Positions 1-13,440 of a stretch of DNA of 38,542 bases are shown here, one piece after another. The notes beneath the pieces were generated by a model. The model was not told where the DNA came from. It worked only from the letters and a program-made list of their open reading frames with translations, and made no database searches. The translations under genes were made by a program, and so were the position numbers. The DNA lies in assembly GCA_036556965.1 (NCBI GenBank), contig DATBIO010000126.1, positions 1 through 38,542 on the forward strand, read 5' to 3'. Each line of letters begins with the position of its first letter. The first letter of the stretch is position 1. The DNA comes from DATBIO01 sp036556965. GTDB taxonomy: Bacteria; Acidobacteriota; Vicinamibacteria; Fen-336.

Positions 1-1
1 G

Positions 2-4621
<4,620 letters not shown>

Positions 4622-4644
<23 letters not shown>

Positions 4645-5710
4645 GCAGGCGGTGGAAGTGGTGCACCCCGTTCTCGCGCTGCACGGAGTAGCGGCCGCGG
4701 TCGTAGGTCCGTGACCGCAGGTTGCGGTGCACCGCCTCGCAGATGCCGATGTCCTCCTTCTGCACCTCGTCGCTGAACGCGAAGCTGCGCGCGAACTCCT
4801 CCGCCACCCCGGGGCTGTCCGGCTCCAGCACGAACCACTCGAAGCGGGTCAGCGTGCGCTCCGGCCCCAGGGGCACGATGACGTTGGTCTGCAGGTTGTC
4901 GGGGTAGAGGTTCAGCATCACGTTGGGGAAGACCCAGTAGTACAGGGCCTCCGGGGTGACCCCCTCCTCCAGGTTGCGGCGGTACAGCGACGCGTCGGAC
5001 TTCGAGCGGATGGGGGCGTGCTGCTTGGAGTGGAAGCGCGCCGTCTCCACCCGGTAGGCCGCGTAGTCCAGCTCGCGGAAGAGGCCGGGGTGGACCATCG
5101 GGATGTGGTAGCCTTCGAGGTAGTTGTCCACGTAGACCTTCCAGTTGCAGGCGACCTCGTAGTCCACCCGCTTGTAGAGGCTCATGTGCGCCAGGGGCAG
5201 GCGCGCCGTCTCCTCCGGGATCGAGCCCAGCGCCTCGGCCAGCGAGGGGCCCTCCGCGGCGAGGTTCACGAACAGAAAGGGCCCCCACGTCCCGGCCCGG
5301 AAGCTCGGCAGGCAGACCTCCGACCGCGTGAAGTCGCGGACTCCGTCGAACTCGGGGGTGGTGAGCAGCCGGCCGTCCAGGCCGTAGGTCCAGCCGTGGT
5401 AGGCGCACTGCAGCGACTTGCGGTGCCCGGCGCCGTGGGCGACGGGGCCCGCGCGGTGGCGGCAGACCGCGGAGAAGGCCCGTACCTCGCCGTCCTCGGC
5501 CCGCGCCACCACCACCGGCTCGCCCGCCACCGTGCAGGTGAAGAAGTCGCCCGGCAGCCGGATCTGCTCGGTGTGCCCCACCAGCTGCCAGGTGCGGGCG
5601 AAGACCAGCGCGTGCTCGCGTTCCAGGAGGGCGGGGTCGTGGTACGCCGACGCCGGAAGGGTGGAGGCGCGCGCGAGGTCGGGCTCGACGCGCAGGTCCT
5701 TCGGGCTCAT
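4622..5710 (-). CDS. Rieske non-haem iron oxygenase, alpha subunit
   Basis: A 362-residue ring-hydroxylating-type oxygenase. The Rieske [2Fe-2S] ligands are C83/H85 (AVCRHRAGP) and C102/H105 (QCAYHGWTYG). The mononuclear iron site is in the motif DNYLEGYHIPMVH, with H202 and H207 as ligands and D195/E199 in the electron-relay region. The shape resembles choline/carnitine monooxygenase-like members rather than classical aromatic dioxygenases, but the substrate cannot be read from sequence. No reductase or ferredoxin partner is next to it, so electrons must come from elsewhere. Its ATG overlaps the stop of the upstream exported protein (ATGA), so the two are probably co-translated from the promoter near 7465-7494. 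Confidence 0.92.
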
Positions 5711-7431
5711 GGCCCGATGCGGGAGCCGATCACGCGGTAGAAGACGGCCTGGCCCCCGGGAAGCTCGCCTCCGAGGCCCAGGCCGAGGCGCCCGTTGAGC
5801 CCGGCCGTGCACAGCGTCCCCGTGAAGCCCACTCCGACCTGTCCGCGGCCCGCCACCGTCCCGTCGGTGGCGGCGTCGAAGCGCTCGCCGTCGAAGGTGC
5901 CGGGCAGGGTCACCCAGGGCTCCGCGGCGATGAACTCGATGCGGGGCGCGGCCGCCACGATGCGGAGCTGCGTGACGCGGCGCAGCCCGATGACGGCTTC
6001 GTGGTTGCCCGGATCGCTCTCCACCGTGATGGAGACGGCGTAGGTGCCGCTCTTGTCCACGGGGGCGCTGCCACTCGGAGAGACGGCGACGGACGACGGC
6101 TCGCCGGCCTCGCCGGACGAGTCGCCGCCGGCCAGCACGACGAGGCCGAGGACGACCGCGGCGCCCCCCCCGATGACCGCGTACTTGGGGAGGCCGAGGA
6201 TCTGTCCGCTCCCGCCGGAGGCCACGGCGGCACCGCCGGCGGGAGGGCAGGTCCCGTAGCAGCCCTCGAAGGACGACACGGCCTCCGTGGCCGCGCCCTG
6301 CAGGTAATCGGCCTGCTGCCGGGCGAGGGCCGCCGCCCCCTGCGCCTCCCTGGCCTCCGCTTCCTTCTTGCCCAGGGCGGCCGCCGCCGTCTCCAGCGCC
6401 TTGCGCGCCTTGGGCGTGGGCTTGCCCTTCGGCTTCCTGGGCGCCGTCTTCTTCAGCGCGGCCAGCTCGCGGGACAGGCGCTGCGACCGCCCCTCGAGCA
6501 GCTCCGCGTCCTGCCCCGCCCGCGCCGCCTCGCGAAGCCTCTCCTGCACGCGCGGCTGCAGCGCCGCGCAGCGCTGGCCGCACGCCGCGGCCACCCCCGC
6601 GGCGGCGGCGGGCAGCGCCACCGCCGGCGGCGGCTCCTCCGCTTGCTGCTCCTCCTCGGCGCATCCGCACACGGCGAACACCGCGTAGTCAGGGTCGTCC
6701 GCCTTGAAGCGCACCTCGTGCCGCTTGCCGTCGTTGCTGCGCTGATCGGGGGCGAGACGCGTCGTCCCCACCACCCGCCAGGCCCGGGCCCGCTGCGCGG
6801 CCGGCGCCTCGGCCGGCGCGCGGCAGCCGCAGTTCCCCTCCACGGCGAAGGTGAGCTGGAGCTTGCCCTTGCCCCCGGGCAGGGCGCGCAGGTCGAGCAC
6901 CGACCACGTGCTGCCGCAGTCGGCGTCGGAGGCGGGCGCGGCGTGTGGGGTGGAGCCTGCGGCGCCGAGCCGGTCGTAGAGCACGCGGGCGTCGCGCTCG
7001 GCGGCGGCCAGCCGCTCGGGCGTGATCCTGGTGCCGGCGCGCGGCCGGAGGGCCAGCACGAAGGCCTCGGCGTCGTCCGCCTCCAGCCAGGCGTCCTGGA
7101 GCGCGGCCACGTCCTGCCCTCCGCGTACGCGGTAGCCACCCGTGAGCCCCGGCTCGAGCGCGGTCTCGACGCCGAGGGTGCGCAGGGCCAGGGGCCCCGA
7201 AGGCGCCGCGCCGAGGGCGGCCTTGGCCCGGCGGAGGGCGGGGCCGGCGCAGGCGGGCGTCGTGCCCCCCACCAGCCGCACCGACTTCGCCTGCGGGTCC
7301 TCGGGCATGTCCTTCCAGAGGCGCTCCGCCTGGCCCTGCGGCCGCCACACCAGGGTGGGGACGTCGCCCGCGCCCGCGGCGCCCGCGGCGCCGGCAACGA
7401 CCGAAAGCACGGCGATACCCAGGGCCCGCAT
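5707..7431 (-). CDS. Exported Cys-rich coiled-coil protein of unknown function
   Basis: 574 residues from the ATG that puts a signal peptide at the N-terminus (MRALGIAVLSVVAGAAGAAG); an in-frame start 21 codons upstream would bury it. Residues ~25-260 are a globular part with paired cysteines (C171, C201/C203, C255/C257). Residues ~284-385 are Ala/Arg/Lys-rich and probably coiled coil, bounded by C284/C288 and by C391/C395. A Gly-rich hydrophobic segment at ~417-435 (YAVIGGGAAVVLGLVVLAGG) could span a membrane. The last ~130 residues look like a beta-rich domain ending FYRVIGSRIGP. I do not recognise a family. The stop overlaps the start of the Rieske oxygenase gene, suggesting joint expression but not proving a shared function. 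Confidence 0.75.
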   Translation of the reverse strand: MRALGIAVLSVVAGAAGAAGAGDVPTLVWRPQGQAERLWKDMPEDPQAKSVRLVGGTTPACAGPALRRAKAALGAAPSGPLALRTLGVETALEPGLTGGYRVRGGQDVAALQDAWLEADDAEAFVLALRPRAGTRITPERLAAAERDARVLYDRLGAAGSTPHAAPASDADCGSTWSVLDLRALPGGKGKLQLTFAVEGNCGCRAPAEAPAAQRARAWRVVGTTRLAPDQRSNDGKRHEVRFKADDPDYAVFAVCGCAEEEQQAEEPPPAVALPAAAAGVAAACGQRCAALQPRVQERLREAARAGQDAELLEGRSQRLSRELAALKKTAPRKPKGKPTPKARKALETAAAALGKKEAEAREAQGAAALARQQADYLQGAATEAVSSFEGCYGTCPPAGGAAVASGGSGQILGLPKYAVIGGGAAVVLGLVVLAGGDSSGEAGEPSSVAVSPSGSAPVDKSGTYAVSITVESDPGNHEAVIGLRRVTQLRIVAAAPRIEFIAAEPWVTLPGTFDGERFDAATDGTVAGRGQVGVGFTGTLCTAGLNGRLGLGLGGELPGGQAVFYRVIGSRIGP

Positions 7432-7464
7432 GGCGCGCTCCGGCGAGGGAGAGGTGATCGCGCG

Positions 7465-7494
7465 AGGGTACGTCCCGCGCCGCGCGGCGGTCAA
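7465..7494 (-). promoter_or_regulatory. Sigma-70-like promoter for the exported protein/Rieske pair
   Basis: On the minus strand, TTGACC (7489-7494) is followed after exactly 18 bp by TACCCT (7465-7470), 34 bp before the ATG at 7431. This is the only site in the window where I find both a -35-like and a -10-like hexamer at standard spacing. It lies back to back with the -10-like element of the plus-strand glycosidase gene. Confidence 0.6.
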
Positions 7495-7503
7495 GCCATC
7501 CGG

Positions 7504-7520
7504 TAGGATGGGGGAAGGAA
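7504..7520 (+). promoter_or_regulatory. -10-like TAGGAT and ribosome binding site before the GH57 gene
   Basis: TAGGAT at 7504-7509 is followed directly by a purine-rich GGGGGAAGGAA stretch and the ATG at 7533. No -35 consensus is seen at the expected distance; that segment is GC-only. A short leader of roughly 15-20 nt is implied. Confidence 0.4.
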
Positions 7521-7532
7521 CCCTGGTCCCTC

Positions 7533-9959
7533 ATGCCGCGCTACATCTGCGTCCACGGCCACTTCTACCAGCCCCCGCGGGAGAACCCCTGGCTGGAGAC
7601 CATCGAGCTGCAGGACTCCGCCTACCCCTACCACGACTGGAACGAGCGCATCACCGCGGAGTGCTACGCGCCCAACGCCTTCTCGCGCATCCTGGACGGC
7701 CAGGACCGGATCGTCCGCATCGTCAACAACTACGCGCGCATCAGCTTCAACTGCGGGCCCACGCTGCTGGCGTGGATGGAGAAGGGCGCTCCCGAGGTCT
7801 ACGCGGCCATCCTGGAGGCCGACCGCGAGAGCGCCCGGACCTTCGCCGGCCACGGGTCGGCCATGGCCCAGCCCTACAACCACATGATCCTGCCCCTGGC
7901 CAACGCCCGCGACCGGCGCACGCAGGTGGTGTGGGGACTGCGCGACTTCCGCCGGCGCTTCGGCCGTGACCCCGAGGGCATGTGGCTGCCGGAGACGGCG
8001 GTGGACGTGCCGACCCTGGAGACCCTCGCGGAGGCGGGCGTGCGCTTCACGGTGCTGGCCCCTTCGCAGGCCCGCGCCGTGCGCGCGAAGGGCGCGCGCG
8101 AGTGGCGGGAGGCCAACGGCGACCTCGACCCCTCGCGGCCCTACGACTGCCCCCTGCCCTCCGGCCGCCGCATCGCCATCTTCTTCTACGACGGGCCCAT
8201 CTCGCGCGCGGTGGCCTTCGAGAGGCTCCTCCAGCGCGGCGAGAACCTGGTCAGCCGGCTCATGGGCGCCTTCCACGAGGGCCGTGACTGGCCGCAGATC
8301 GTGCACATCGCCACGGACGGCGAGACATACGGCCACCACCATCCCCACGGCGACATGGCCCTGGCCTACGCCCTCGACACCGTGGAGTCGCGCGGCCTGG
8401 CCACTCTGACCAACTATGCCGCCTACCTCGCGCGCCATCCCCCCGACCACGAGGCGCAGGTCCACGAGAGCAGCTCCTGGAGCTGCGTGCACGGCCTGGA
8501 GCGCTGGCGCAGCAACTGCGGCTGCAACAGCGGGGGCCACCCGGAGTGGCACCAGGAGTGGCGCGCGCCCCTGCGCGAGGCCCTGGACTGGCTGCGCGAC
8601 GAGCTGGCCGAGCCCTTCGCCCGGGAGGCCGGCCGGCTCCTGCGCGACCCCTGGGCCGCCCGCGACGAGTACGTCGAGGTCATCCTCGACCGCGCGCCCG
8701 AGCGCCAGCGGGGCTTCCTGGAGCGGCACGGCCCCGGGGGGCTCGACGAGGCGGGAGCGGTGCGCGCGTGGAAGCTGCTTGAGCTCCAGCGTCACCTCAT
8801 GCTGATGTACACGAGCTGCGGATGGTTCTTCGACGAGCTCAGCGGCATCGAGACGGTGCAGGTGGTCCAGTACGCCGGGCGCGCCCTCCAGCTGGCGGAG
8901 GACGTCCTGGACCTGCGCCTGGAGGAGGCGTTCCTGGCGCGGCTGGGCCACGCGCGCAGCAACCTGCCCGAGCACGGCGACGGCCGGCGGATCTTCCTGA
9001 AGTTCGTGAAGCCGGCGGCGGTGGACCACTCCAAGGTGGGCGGCCACTACGCCATCAGCTCGCTCTTCCACCGCTACGAGGACCGCGAGATCGTCTACTG
9101 CTACGAGGTCTGCCGGCGGGAGCAGCGGGTGCAGGAGGCGGGGTCGGCGCGCCTGCTCACCGGCCATGCGGACGTCGCCTCGCGCGTGACCGGCGAAGCG
9201 CGGCGCGTGACCTACGGCGTCCTGCACTGGGGCGACCACAACATCAGCGGCGGCGTGCGCGCCTTCCGCGGCGAGGAGGCCTACGCGGCCATGGAGGCGG
9301 AGGTGGGCGAGGCCTTCGGGCGCGCCGACTTCCCCGAGGTGGTCCGGCTCTTCGACCGGCACTTCGGCAGCGCCACCTACTCGCTGCGCTCCCTGTTCCG
9401 CGACGAGCAGCGCTCCATACTGAGGCACCTCCTGCGCGCCAGCCTGGAGGAGGCGGAGGGCGTCTACCGGCAGATCCACGAGCGTCGCGCTCCCCTCATG
9501 CGCTTCCTCACCGACCTCGGGATCCCGCTGCCCCGCCCCTTCCGCGCGGCGGCGGAGCTCGTCATCAACGCCACCCTGCGCGCGGCGCTGGAGGGGGCCG
9601 AGCTGGACCAGCGGCGCGTGGAGGAGCTGATGCAGCGCGCGGAGCGCGAGGGCGTGACCCTCGACGTGCCCGCGCTGTCGTACGCGCTGCGCCGGAGCAT
9701 CGAGCGTCTGGCCCGCCAGTACCTGCGCAGCCCGAGCAACCTCGGCCTCCTCCGGAAGCTCGTGGAGGCCGTCCGCCTGGCCCGCGCCGAGCCCTTCGAC
9801 CTCGACCTGTGGGCCGCCCAGAACCGCTATCACGAGGTCAGCGAGCGGCTGCGCCCGGCGCAGGAGGGCCGCGCGCGCGAGGGCGACGACGAGGCCCAGG
9901 CCTGGCTGGCCGCCTTCCAGGAGCTCGGGCAGGGCCTCGGCTTCGCGGTCCCCGAGTAG
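7533..9959 (+). CDS. GH57 glycoside hydrolase with DUF3536 domain
   Basis: 808 residues. It opens with the GH57 signature (MPRYICVHGHFYQPPRENPW) and carries further family blocks such as HIATDGETYGHHHPHGDM. The second half matches the DUF3536 type, with the Cys/His/Trp-rich block at ~315-335 (SCVHGLERWRSNCGCNSGG). GH57 enzymes act on alpha-glucans (amylase, amylopullulanase, branching enzyme); for the DUF3536 subgroup the exact reaction is not established to my knowledge. No signal peptide, so it should be cytoplasmic and act on glycogen or maltodextrins. Its position 35 bp before treY supports a role in supplying or trimming glucan for trehalose synthesis. Confidence 0.9.
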   Translation: MPRYICVHGHFYQPPRENPWLETIELQDSAYPYHDWNERITAECYAPNAFSRILDGQDRIVRIVNNYARISFNCGPTLLAWMEKGAPEVYAAILEADRESARTFAGHGSAMAQPYNHMILPLANARDRRTQVVWGLRDFRRRFGRDPEGMWLPETAVDVPTLETLAEAGVRFTVLAPSQARAVRAKGAREWREANGDLDPSRPYDCPLPSGRRIAIFFYDGPISRAVAFERLLQRGENLVSRLMGAFHEGRDWPQIVHIATDGETYGHHHPHGDMALAYALDTVESRGLATLTNYAAYLARHPPDHEAQVHESSSWSCVHGLERWRSNCGCNSGGHPEWHQEWRAPLREALDWLRDELAEPFAREAGRLLRDPWAARDEYVEVILDRAPERQRGFLERHGPGGLDEAGAVRAWKLLELQRHLMLMYTSCGWFFDELSGIETVQVVQYAGRALQLAEDVLDLRLEEAFLARLGHARSNLPEHGDGRRIFLKFVKPAAVDHSKVGGHYAISSLFHRYEDREIVYCYEVCRREQRVQEAGSARLLTGHADVASRVTGEARRVTYGVLHWGDHNISGGVRAFRGEEAYAAMEAEVGEAFGRADFPEVVRLFDRHFGSATYSLRSLFRDEQRSILRHLLRASLEEAEGVYRQIHERRAPLMRFLTDLGIPLPRPFRAAAELVINATLRAALEGAELDQRRVEELMQRAEREGVTLDVPALSYALRRSIERLARQYLRSPSNLGLLRKLVEAVRLARAEPFDLDLWAAQNRYHEVSERLRPAQEGRAREGDDEAQAWLAAFQELGQGLGFAVPE

Positions 9960-9994
9960 GGGCGGCGGAGCCTGGGCGCTTGAAGCCGCCCGCG

Positions 9995-12817
9995 ATGGCG
10001 CCGCGCGTGCCGCGGGCCACCTATCGCCTCCAGTTCGGCCCCCGCCTCGGGTTCCGCCAGGCGGCGGCGCTGGTGCCCTACCTCGACGCGCTCGGCATCA
10101 GCGACCTCTACGCCTCCCCGCTCATGGTCGCGCGCCCGGGCAGCGAGCACGGCTACGACGTGACCGATCCCTACCACCTGAACCCGCAGCTGGGCAGCGA
10201 GGCCGACTTCCGCCACCTGGCCGCCTCGCTGCGCGCCCGCGGCATGGGTCTGCTCCTGGACATCGTGCCCAACCACGTGGCGGCGAGCGCGGCCAACCAG
10301 TGGTGGATGGACGTGCTGGAGAACGGGCCGGCCTCGCCCTGCGCCCCCTACTTCGACATCGACTGGCAGGCCAAGGGCGGCGTGGCCCGGCCCGGAACCC
10401 TGCTCCTCCCCGTCCTGGGAGACCCCCTGGCCGAGGTGCTGGCCCGCGGCGAGCTGGCGGTGGCGCTGGGCGCCGACGGCTTCTCCTTCCGCTACTACGA
10501 GCACCGCTTCCCGCTCTCGCTGCGCTCCTACGCCGCCCTCCTCACCCTGCGCCGGCCGGGCGCGGGCAAGGGGGAGCGCGGCTTCGGCCCGCGCCGGGAG
10601 CTGCGGCGACTGGTGGGGGAGCTGGCCGAGCTGCGGCGGCGCGAGAAGGGCGTCGGCGAGGCGGCCCGCCTGCGGCGTCGGAGGGCCCTGAAGCGGAGGC
10701 TGTGGCGGCTCTACCGGGAGCCGCCGGTGCGCGCGCTCCTGGACGAGACGCTGCGCCTGTTGGACGCCCGCGCGGACGCCGCGGCTCCCGAGCGGCTGGA
10801 GGCGCTGCTCGACCTCCAGTACTACCGGCTGGCCTTCTGGCGCACGGGCCTGACGGAGGTGAACTACCGCCGTTTCTTCGACCAGAGCCACCTGGCCGCC
10901 GTCCGTGTGGAGGAGCCCGCCGTCTTCGAGCGCCGCCACGGCCGCGTGGCGGAGCTGGTGCGCAAGGGCCTGGTCACCGGCCTGCGTGTGGACCACGTGG
11001 ACGGGCTCTACGACCCGCAGCGCTACCTCGAGCGCCTGCGCGCGCGCGCCGCCGTTCCGGTGGTGGTGGAGAAGATCCTGACCGGCGGGGAGGCCCTGCG
11101 CGCGGAGTGGCCGGTGGCGGGGACGACGGGCTACGACTTCGCGGCCGCCGCGAGCGCCCTGTTCCTGGAGCCCGGCGGGGCGCGGCGCCTGCGTCGCGCC
11201 TACCAGGCCTTCACCGGCCGGCGCGAGTCCTTCGCGGAGACGCGCCTCCAGGCCAAGCGCCAGGTGCTGCACGACCTCTTCGCCGCCGATTTCCGCCTGC
11301 TGGCCCGCGAGCTGGCGCGGCTGGCCCGCGCCGACCGCGGCGTGCGGGGGCTGCCCGAGGCCGCCCTCTTCGCCGCGCTGGCGGAGGCCTCGGTGGGACT
11401 GCCGATCTACCGGACCTACGTGCGCGGGACGCCGGTGACGCCGCCGGACCGCGAGGCCATCGAGGCCGCCCTGGCCCAGGCGCGGCGCGCGCTGCGCGGG
11501 CCCCCCGGCGCCACTCGCGCGCTCCGCTTCCTGCGGCGCGTCCTGCTGCTGGAGGGAAGGGCGCGCCCCGCGCAGATGCGCGCGCGGCTGGCCTTCGTCC
11601 TGCGGTGGCAGCAGCGCACCGGCCCCCTCATGGCCAAGGGCGTCGAGGACACCGCCTTCTACGTGGACAACGCGCTCCTCTCCCTCAACGAGGTGGGAGG
11701 CGATCCCGACGCCGCCGTGCGCCGGGCCGCCTCCGCCACGGCCTGGCACGCCTGGTGTCGCGGGCGCCGGCGCCGCTGGCCCGACGCCCTCAGCGCGACC
11801 TCCACCCACGACACCAAGCGGGGAGAGGACGCCCGCCTGCGCCTGCACGTGCTGGCGGAGGCGCCCCGGGAGTGGGCGGCCGCCGTCCGCCGCTGGTCGG
11901 AGTGGAACGCGCCCCTGCGCCTGGCGGTGGACGGCGCCGCCGTGCCCGACGCCAACGAGGAGTGGATGATCTACCAGGCCCTGCTGGGCGCGTGGCCGCT
12001 CGACGCGCGGGCGGAGGGCGCGCTGGGCGCCCGCTTCGAGGCCTACCTGCGCAAGGCGGCGCGGGAGGCCAAGGTCCACACCTCGTGGCACGACCCGGAC
12101 GAGGCGCACGAGACCGCGCTCCTGGCCTTCGTGGAAGCGGCGCTCCGGCGGGACGCCGACAACGGGTTCCCGGCCGACTTCCGCGCCTTCGCGCGGCGCG
12201 TGTCCTTCGCCGGCGCCATGCACGCCCTGGGGCAGGTGGTGCTGAAGTGCGCCGCGCCCGGCGTTCCCGACTTCTACCAGGGCACCGAGCTGTGGGACCT
12301 GAGCCTGGTGGACCCCGACAACCGCCGCCCCGTCGACTTCGCCGCGCGCCGCCGCATGCTGGCCGCGCTGGGCAAGGCGGAGGGACGCGGACGGCGCGCC
12401 CTGGTGGAGCGCCTGCTCGCGCGGTGGCCCGACGGCCGCCTGAAGCTGTACGTCACCTGGAAGGCGCTGGAGGCCCGGCGCGCCGACCCCGAGCTCTTCG
12501 CCCGCGGCGAATACGTTCCGCTCGAGGTCGCGGGGGGCGTGGCCGGCCACGCCTGCGCCTTCGCGCGGCGCCTGCACGGCCGCTGGGCGGTGGCGGTGGT
12601 TCCGCGCCGGCTGCTCGCCCTCGGCCTCGGCCCCGGCCCCGGGCTGGCTCCGTCGCGGTGGCGGCACGCCACCGTCCGGCTGCCCGCCGCCGCCCCGCGG
12701 AGATGGCGGGACGCGCTCACCGGCGAGTCCCTGCGTGTCTCCGCCAAGCGCGGGCCCGCCGTGGCCCTGCGCCGGGCCTGGAGGCGCCTGCCCGTGTCGT
12801 TGCTGGTGGCCTCCTGA
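9995..12817 (+). CDS. treY: Malto-oligosyltrehalose synthase TreY
   Basis: GH13 enzyme of 940 residues that isomerises the reducing-end linkage of maltodextrin to a trehalose-type alpha,alpha-1,1 bond. N-terminal family hallmark: ATYRLQFGPRLGFRQA, then SEHGYDVTDPYHLNPQLG. Catalytic residues are D333 (GLRVDHVDGLYDP), E359 (PVVVEKIL) and D606 (STHDTKRGEDARLR). The C-terminal block FYQGTELWDLSLVDPDNRRP is also typical. The ATG at 9995 is used here; an in-frame TTG at 9980 has a better-placed GGCGGAG upstream and would add five residues. TreZ, the hydrolase that normally follows, is not in the window. Confidence 0.95.
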   Translation: MAPRVPRATYRLQFGPRLGFRQAAALVPYLDALGISDLYASPLMVARPGSEHGYDVTDPYHLNPQLGSEADFRHLAASLRARGMGLLLDIVPNHVAASAANQWWMDVLENGPASPCAPYFDIDWQAKGGVARPGTLLLPVLGDPLAEVLARGELAVALGADGFSFRYYEHRFPLSLRSYAALLTLRRPGAGKGERGFGPRRELRRLVGELAELRRREKGVGEAARLRRRRALKRRLWRLYREPPVRALLDETLRLLDARADAAAPERLEALLDLQYYRLAFWRTGLTEVNYRRFFDQSHLAAVRVEEPAVFERRHGRVAELVRKGLVTGLRVDHVDGLYDPQRYLERLRARAAVPVVVEKILTGGEALRAEWPVAGTTGYDFAAAASALFLEPGGARRLRRAYQAFTGRRESFAETRLQAKRQVLHDLFAADFRLLARELARLARADRGVRGLPEAALFAALAEASVGLPIYRTYVRGTPVTPPDREAIEAALAQARRALRGPPGATRALRFLRRVLLLEGRARPAQMRARLAFVLRWQQRTGPLMAKGVEDTAFYVDNALLSLNEVGGDPDAAVRRAASATAWHAWCRGRRRRWPDALSATSTHDTKRGEDARLRLHVLAEAPREWAAAVRRWSEWNAPLRLAVDGAAVPDANEEWMIYQALLGAWPLDARAEGALGARFEAYLRKAAREAKVHTSWHDPDEAHETALLAFVEAALRRDADNGFPADFRAFARRVSFAGAMHALGQVVLKCAAPGVPDFYQGTELWDLSLVDPDNRRPVDFAARRRMLAALGKAEGRGRRALVERLLARWPDGRLKLYVTWKALEARRADPELFARGEYVPLEVAGGVAGHACAFARRLHGRWAVAVVPRRLLALGLGPGPGLAPSRWRHATVRLPAAAPRRWRDALTGESLRVSAKRGPAVALRRAWRRLPVSLLVAS

Positions 12818-12833
12818 CCGGCGCCGCGCCCCG

Positions 12834-12852
12834 TACAATCGCAGGGAGGAGG
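12834..12852 (+). promoter_or_regulatory. -10-like TACAAT and strong ribosome binding site
   Basis: TACAAT at 12834-12839 is followed by CGCAGG and the Shine-Dalgarno GGGAGGAGG (12844-12852), 6 bp before the ATG at 12859. The 12-mer TACAATCGCAGG recurs on the minus strand at 27773-27784 before ssnA. No -35 consensus is seen. Confidence 0.5.
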
Positions 12853-12858
12853 CGCGTC

Positions 12859-13422
12859 ATGCAGGAGGTCCGGATCCTGGGAATCGCGGGCAGCCTGCGC
12901 CGCGGGTCCTACAACCGCTCCGCCCTGCGCGCCGCGGCGTCCCTCCTGCCCGAGGGCGCCTCCCTGGAGGCCTTCGACCTGGAAGGCATCCCCGTCTTCA
13001 ACCAGGACCTGGAGGACCCGTTGCCGGCGCGGGTGGCGGAGCTCAAGGCCGGGATCCGGGCGGCGGACGCCGTCCTCATCTGCACCCCCGAGTACAACTA
13101 CTCGATACCGGGCGTGCTGAAGAACGCGATCGACTGGGGATCGCGGCCGTACGGCGACAACGCATGGAAGGGGAAGCCGGTGGCGGTGATGGGCGCCTCG
13201 CCGGGGATGGCGGGGACGGTGCGCGCGCAGAACCACCTGCGCCACTGCTTCGTCTTCCTGGACATGCACCCGGTGAACCAGCCCGAGGTCCTCATCGCCC
13301 GCGCCCACGAGCGCTTCGACGAGCAGGGCAACCTCACCGACGCCGGGACGCGGGAGATCGTCGGCCGCCTGCTGGCGGCGCTGGTGGAGTGGACGCGCCG
13401 CCTACGCGGCGACGCGCGATAG
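12859..13422 (+). CDS. NADPH-dependent FMN reductase family protein
   Basis: 187-residue flavodoxin-like flavoprotein. The phosphate-binding loop is GIAGSLRRGSYNRSAL and the second flavin segment is CTPEYNYSIPGVLKNAIDW, both diagnostic of the NADPH-dependent FMN reductase/quinone reductase family (ChrR, YieF, azoreductase-like). Such proteins reduce quinones or other small electrophiles with NAD(P)H; the substrate here is unknown. It has its own -10-like element and the clearest Shine-Dalgarno in the window, so it is probably independent of treY. Length and motifs are complete. Confidence 0.93.
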   Translation: MQEVRILGIAGSLRRGSYNRSALRAAASLLPEGASLEAFDLEGIPVFNQDLEDPLPARVAELKAGIRAADAVLICTPEYNYSIPGVLKNAIDWGSRPYGDNAWKGKPVAVMGASPGMAGTVRAQNHLRHCFVFLDMHPVNQPEVLIARAHERFDEQGNLTDAGTREIVGRLLAALVEWTRRLRGDAR

Positions 13423-13425
13423 CAC

Positions 13426-13431
13426 TAGAAT
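13426..13431 (+). promoter_or_regulatory. -10-like TAGAAT, leaderless arrangement
   Basis: TAGAAT ends 10 nt before the TTG at 13441, with no Shine-Dalgarno between. If transcription starts the usual 6-8 nt downstream, the mRNA would begin at or within about 3 nt of the TTG. Confidence 0.4.
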
Positions 13432-13440
13432 CCGCCCGGG

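Noticed and set aside
7491..12838. Very long minus-strand frames opposite the GH57 and treY genes
   Set aside because: Same shadow effect; no start context, no recognisable domain, and the plus-strand genes account for the whole stretch.
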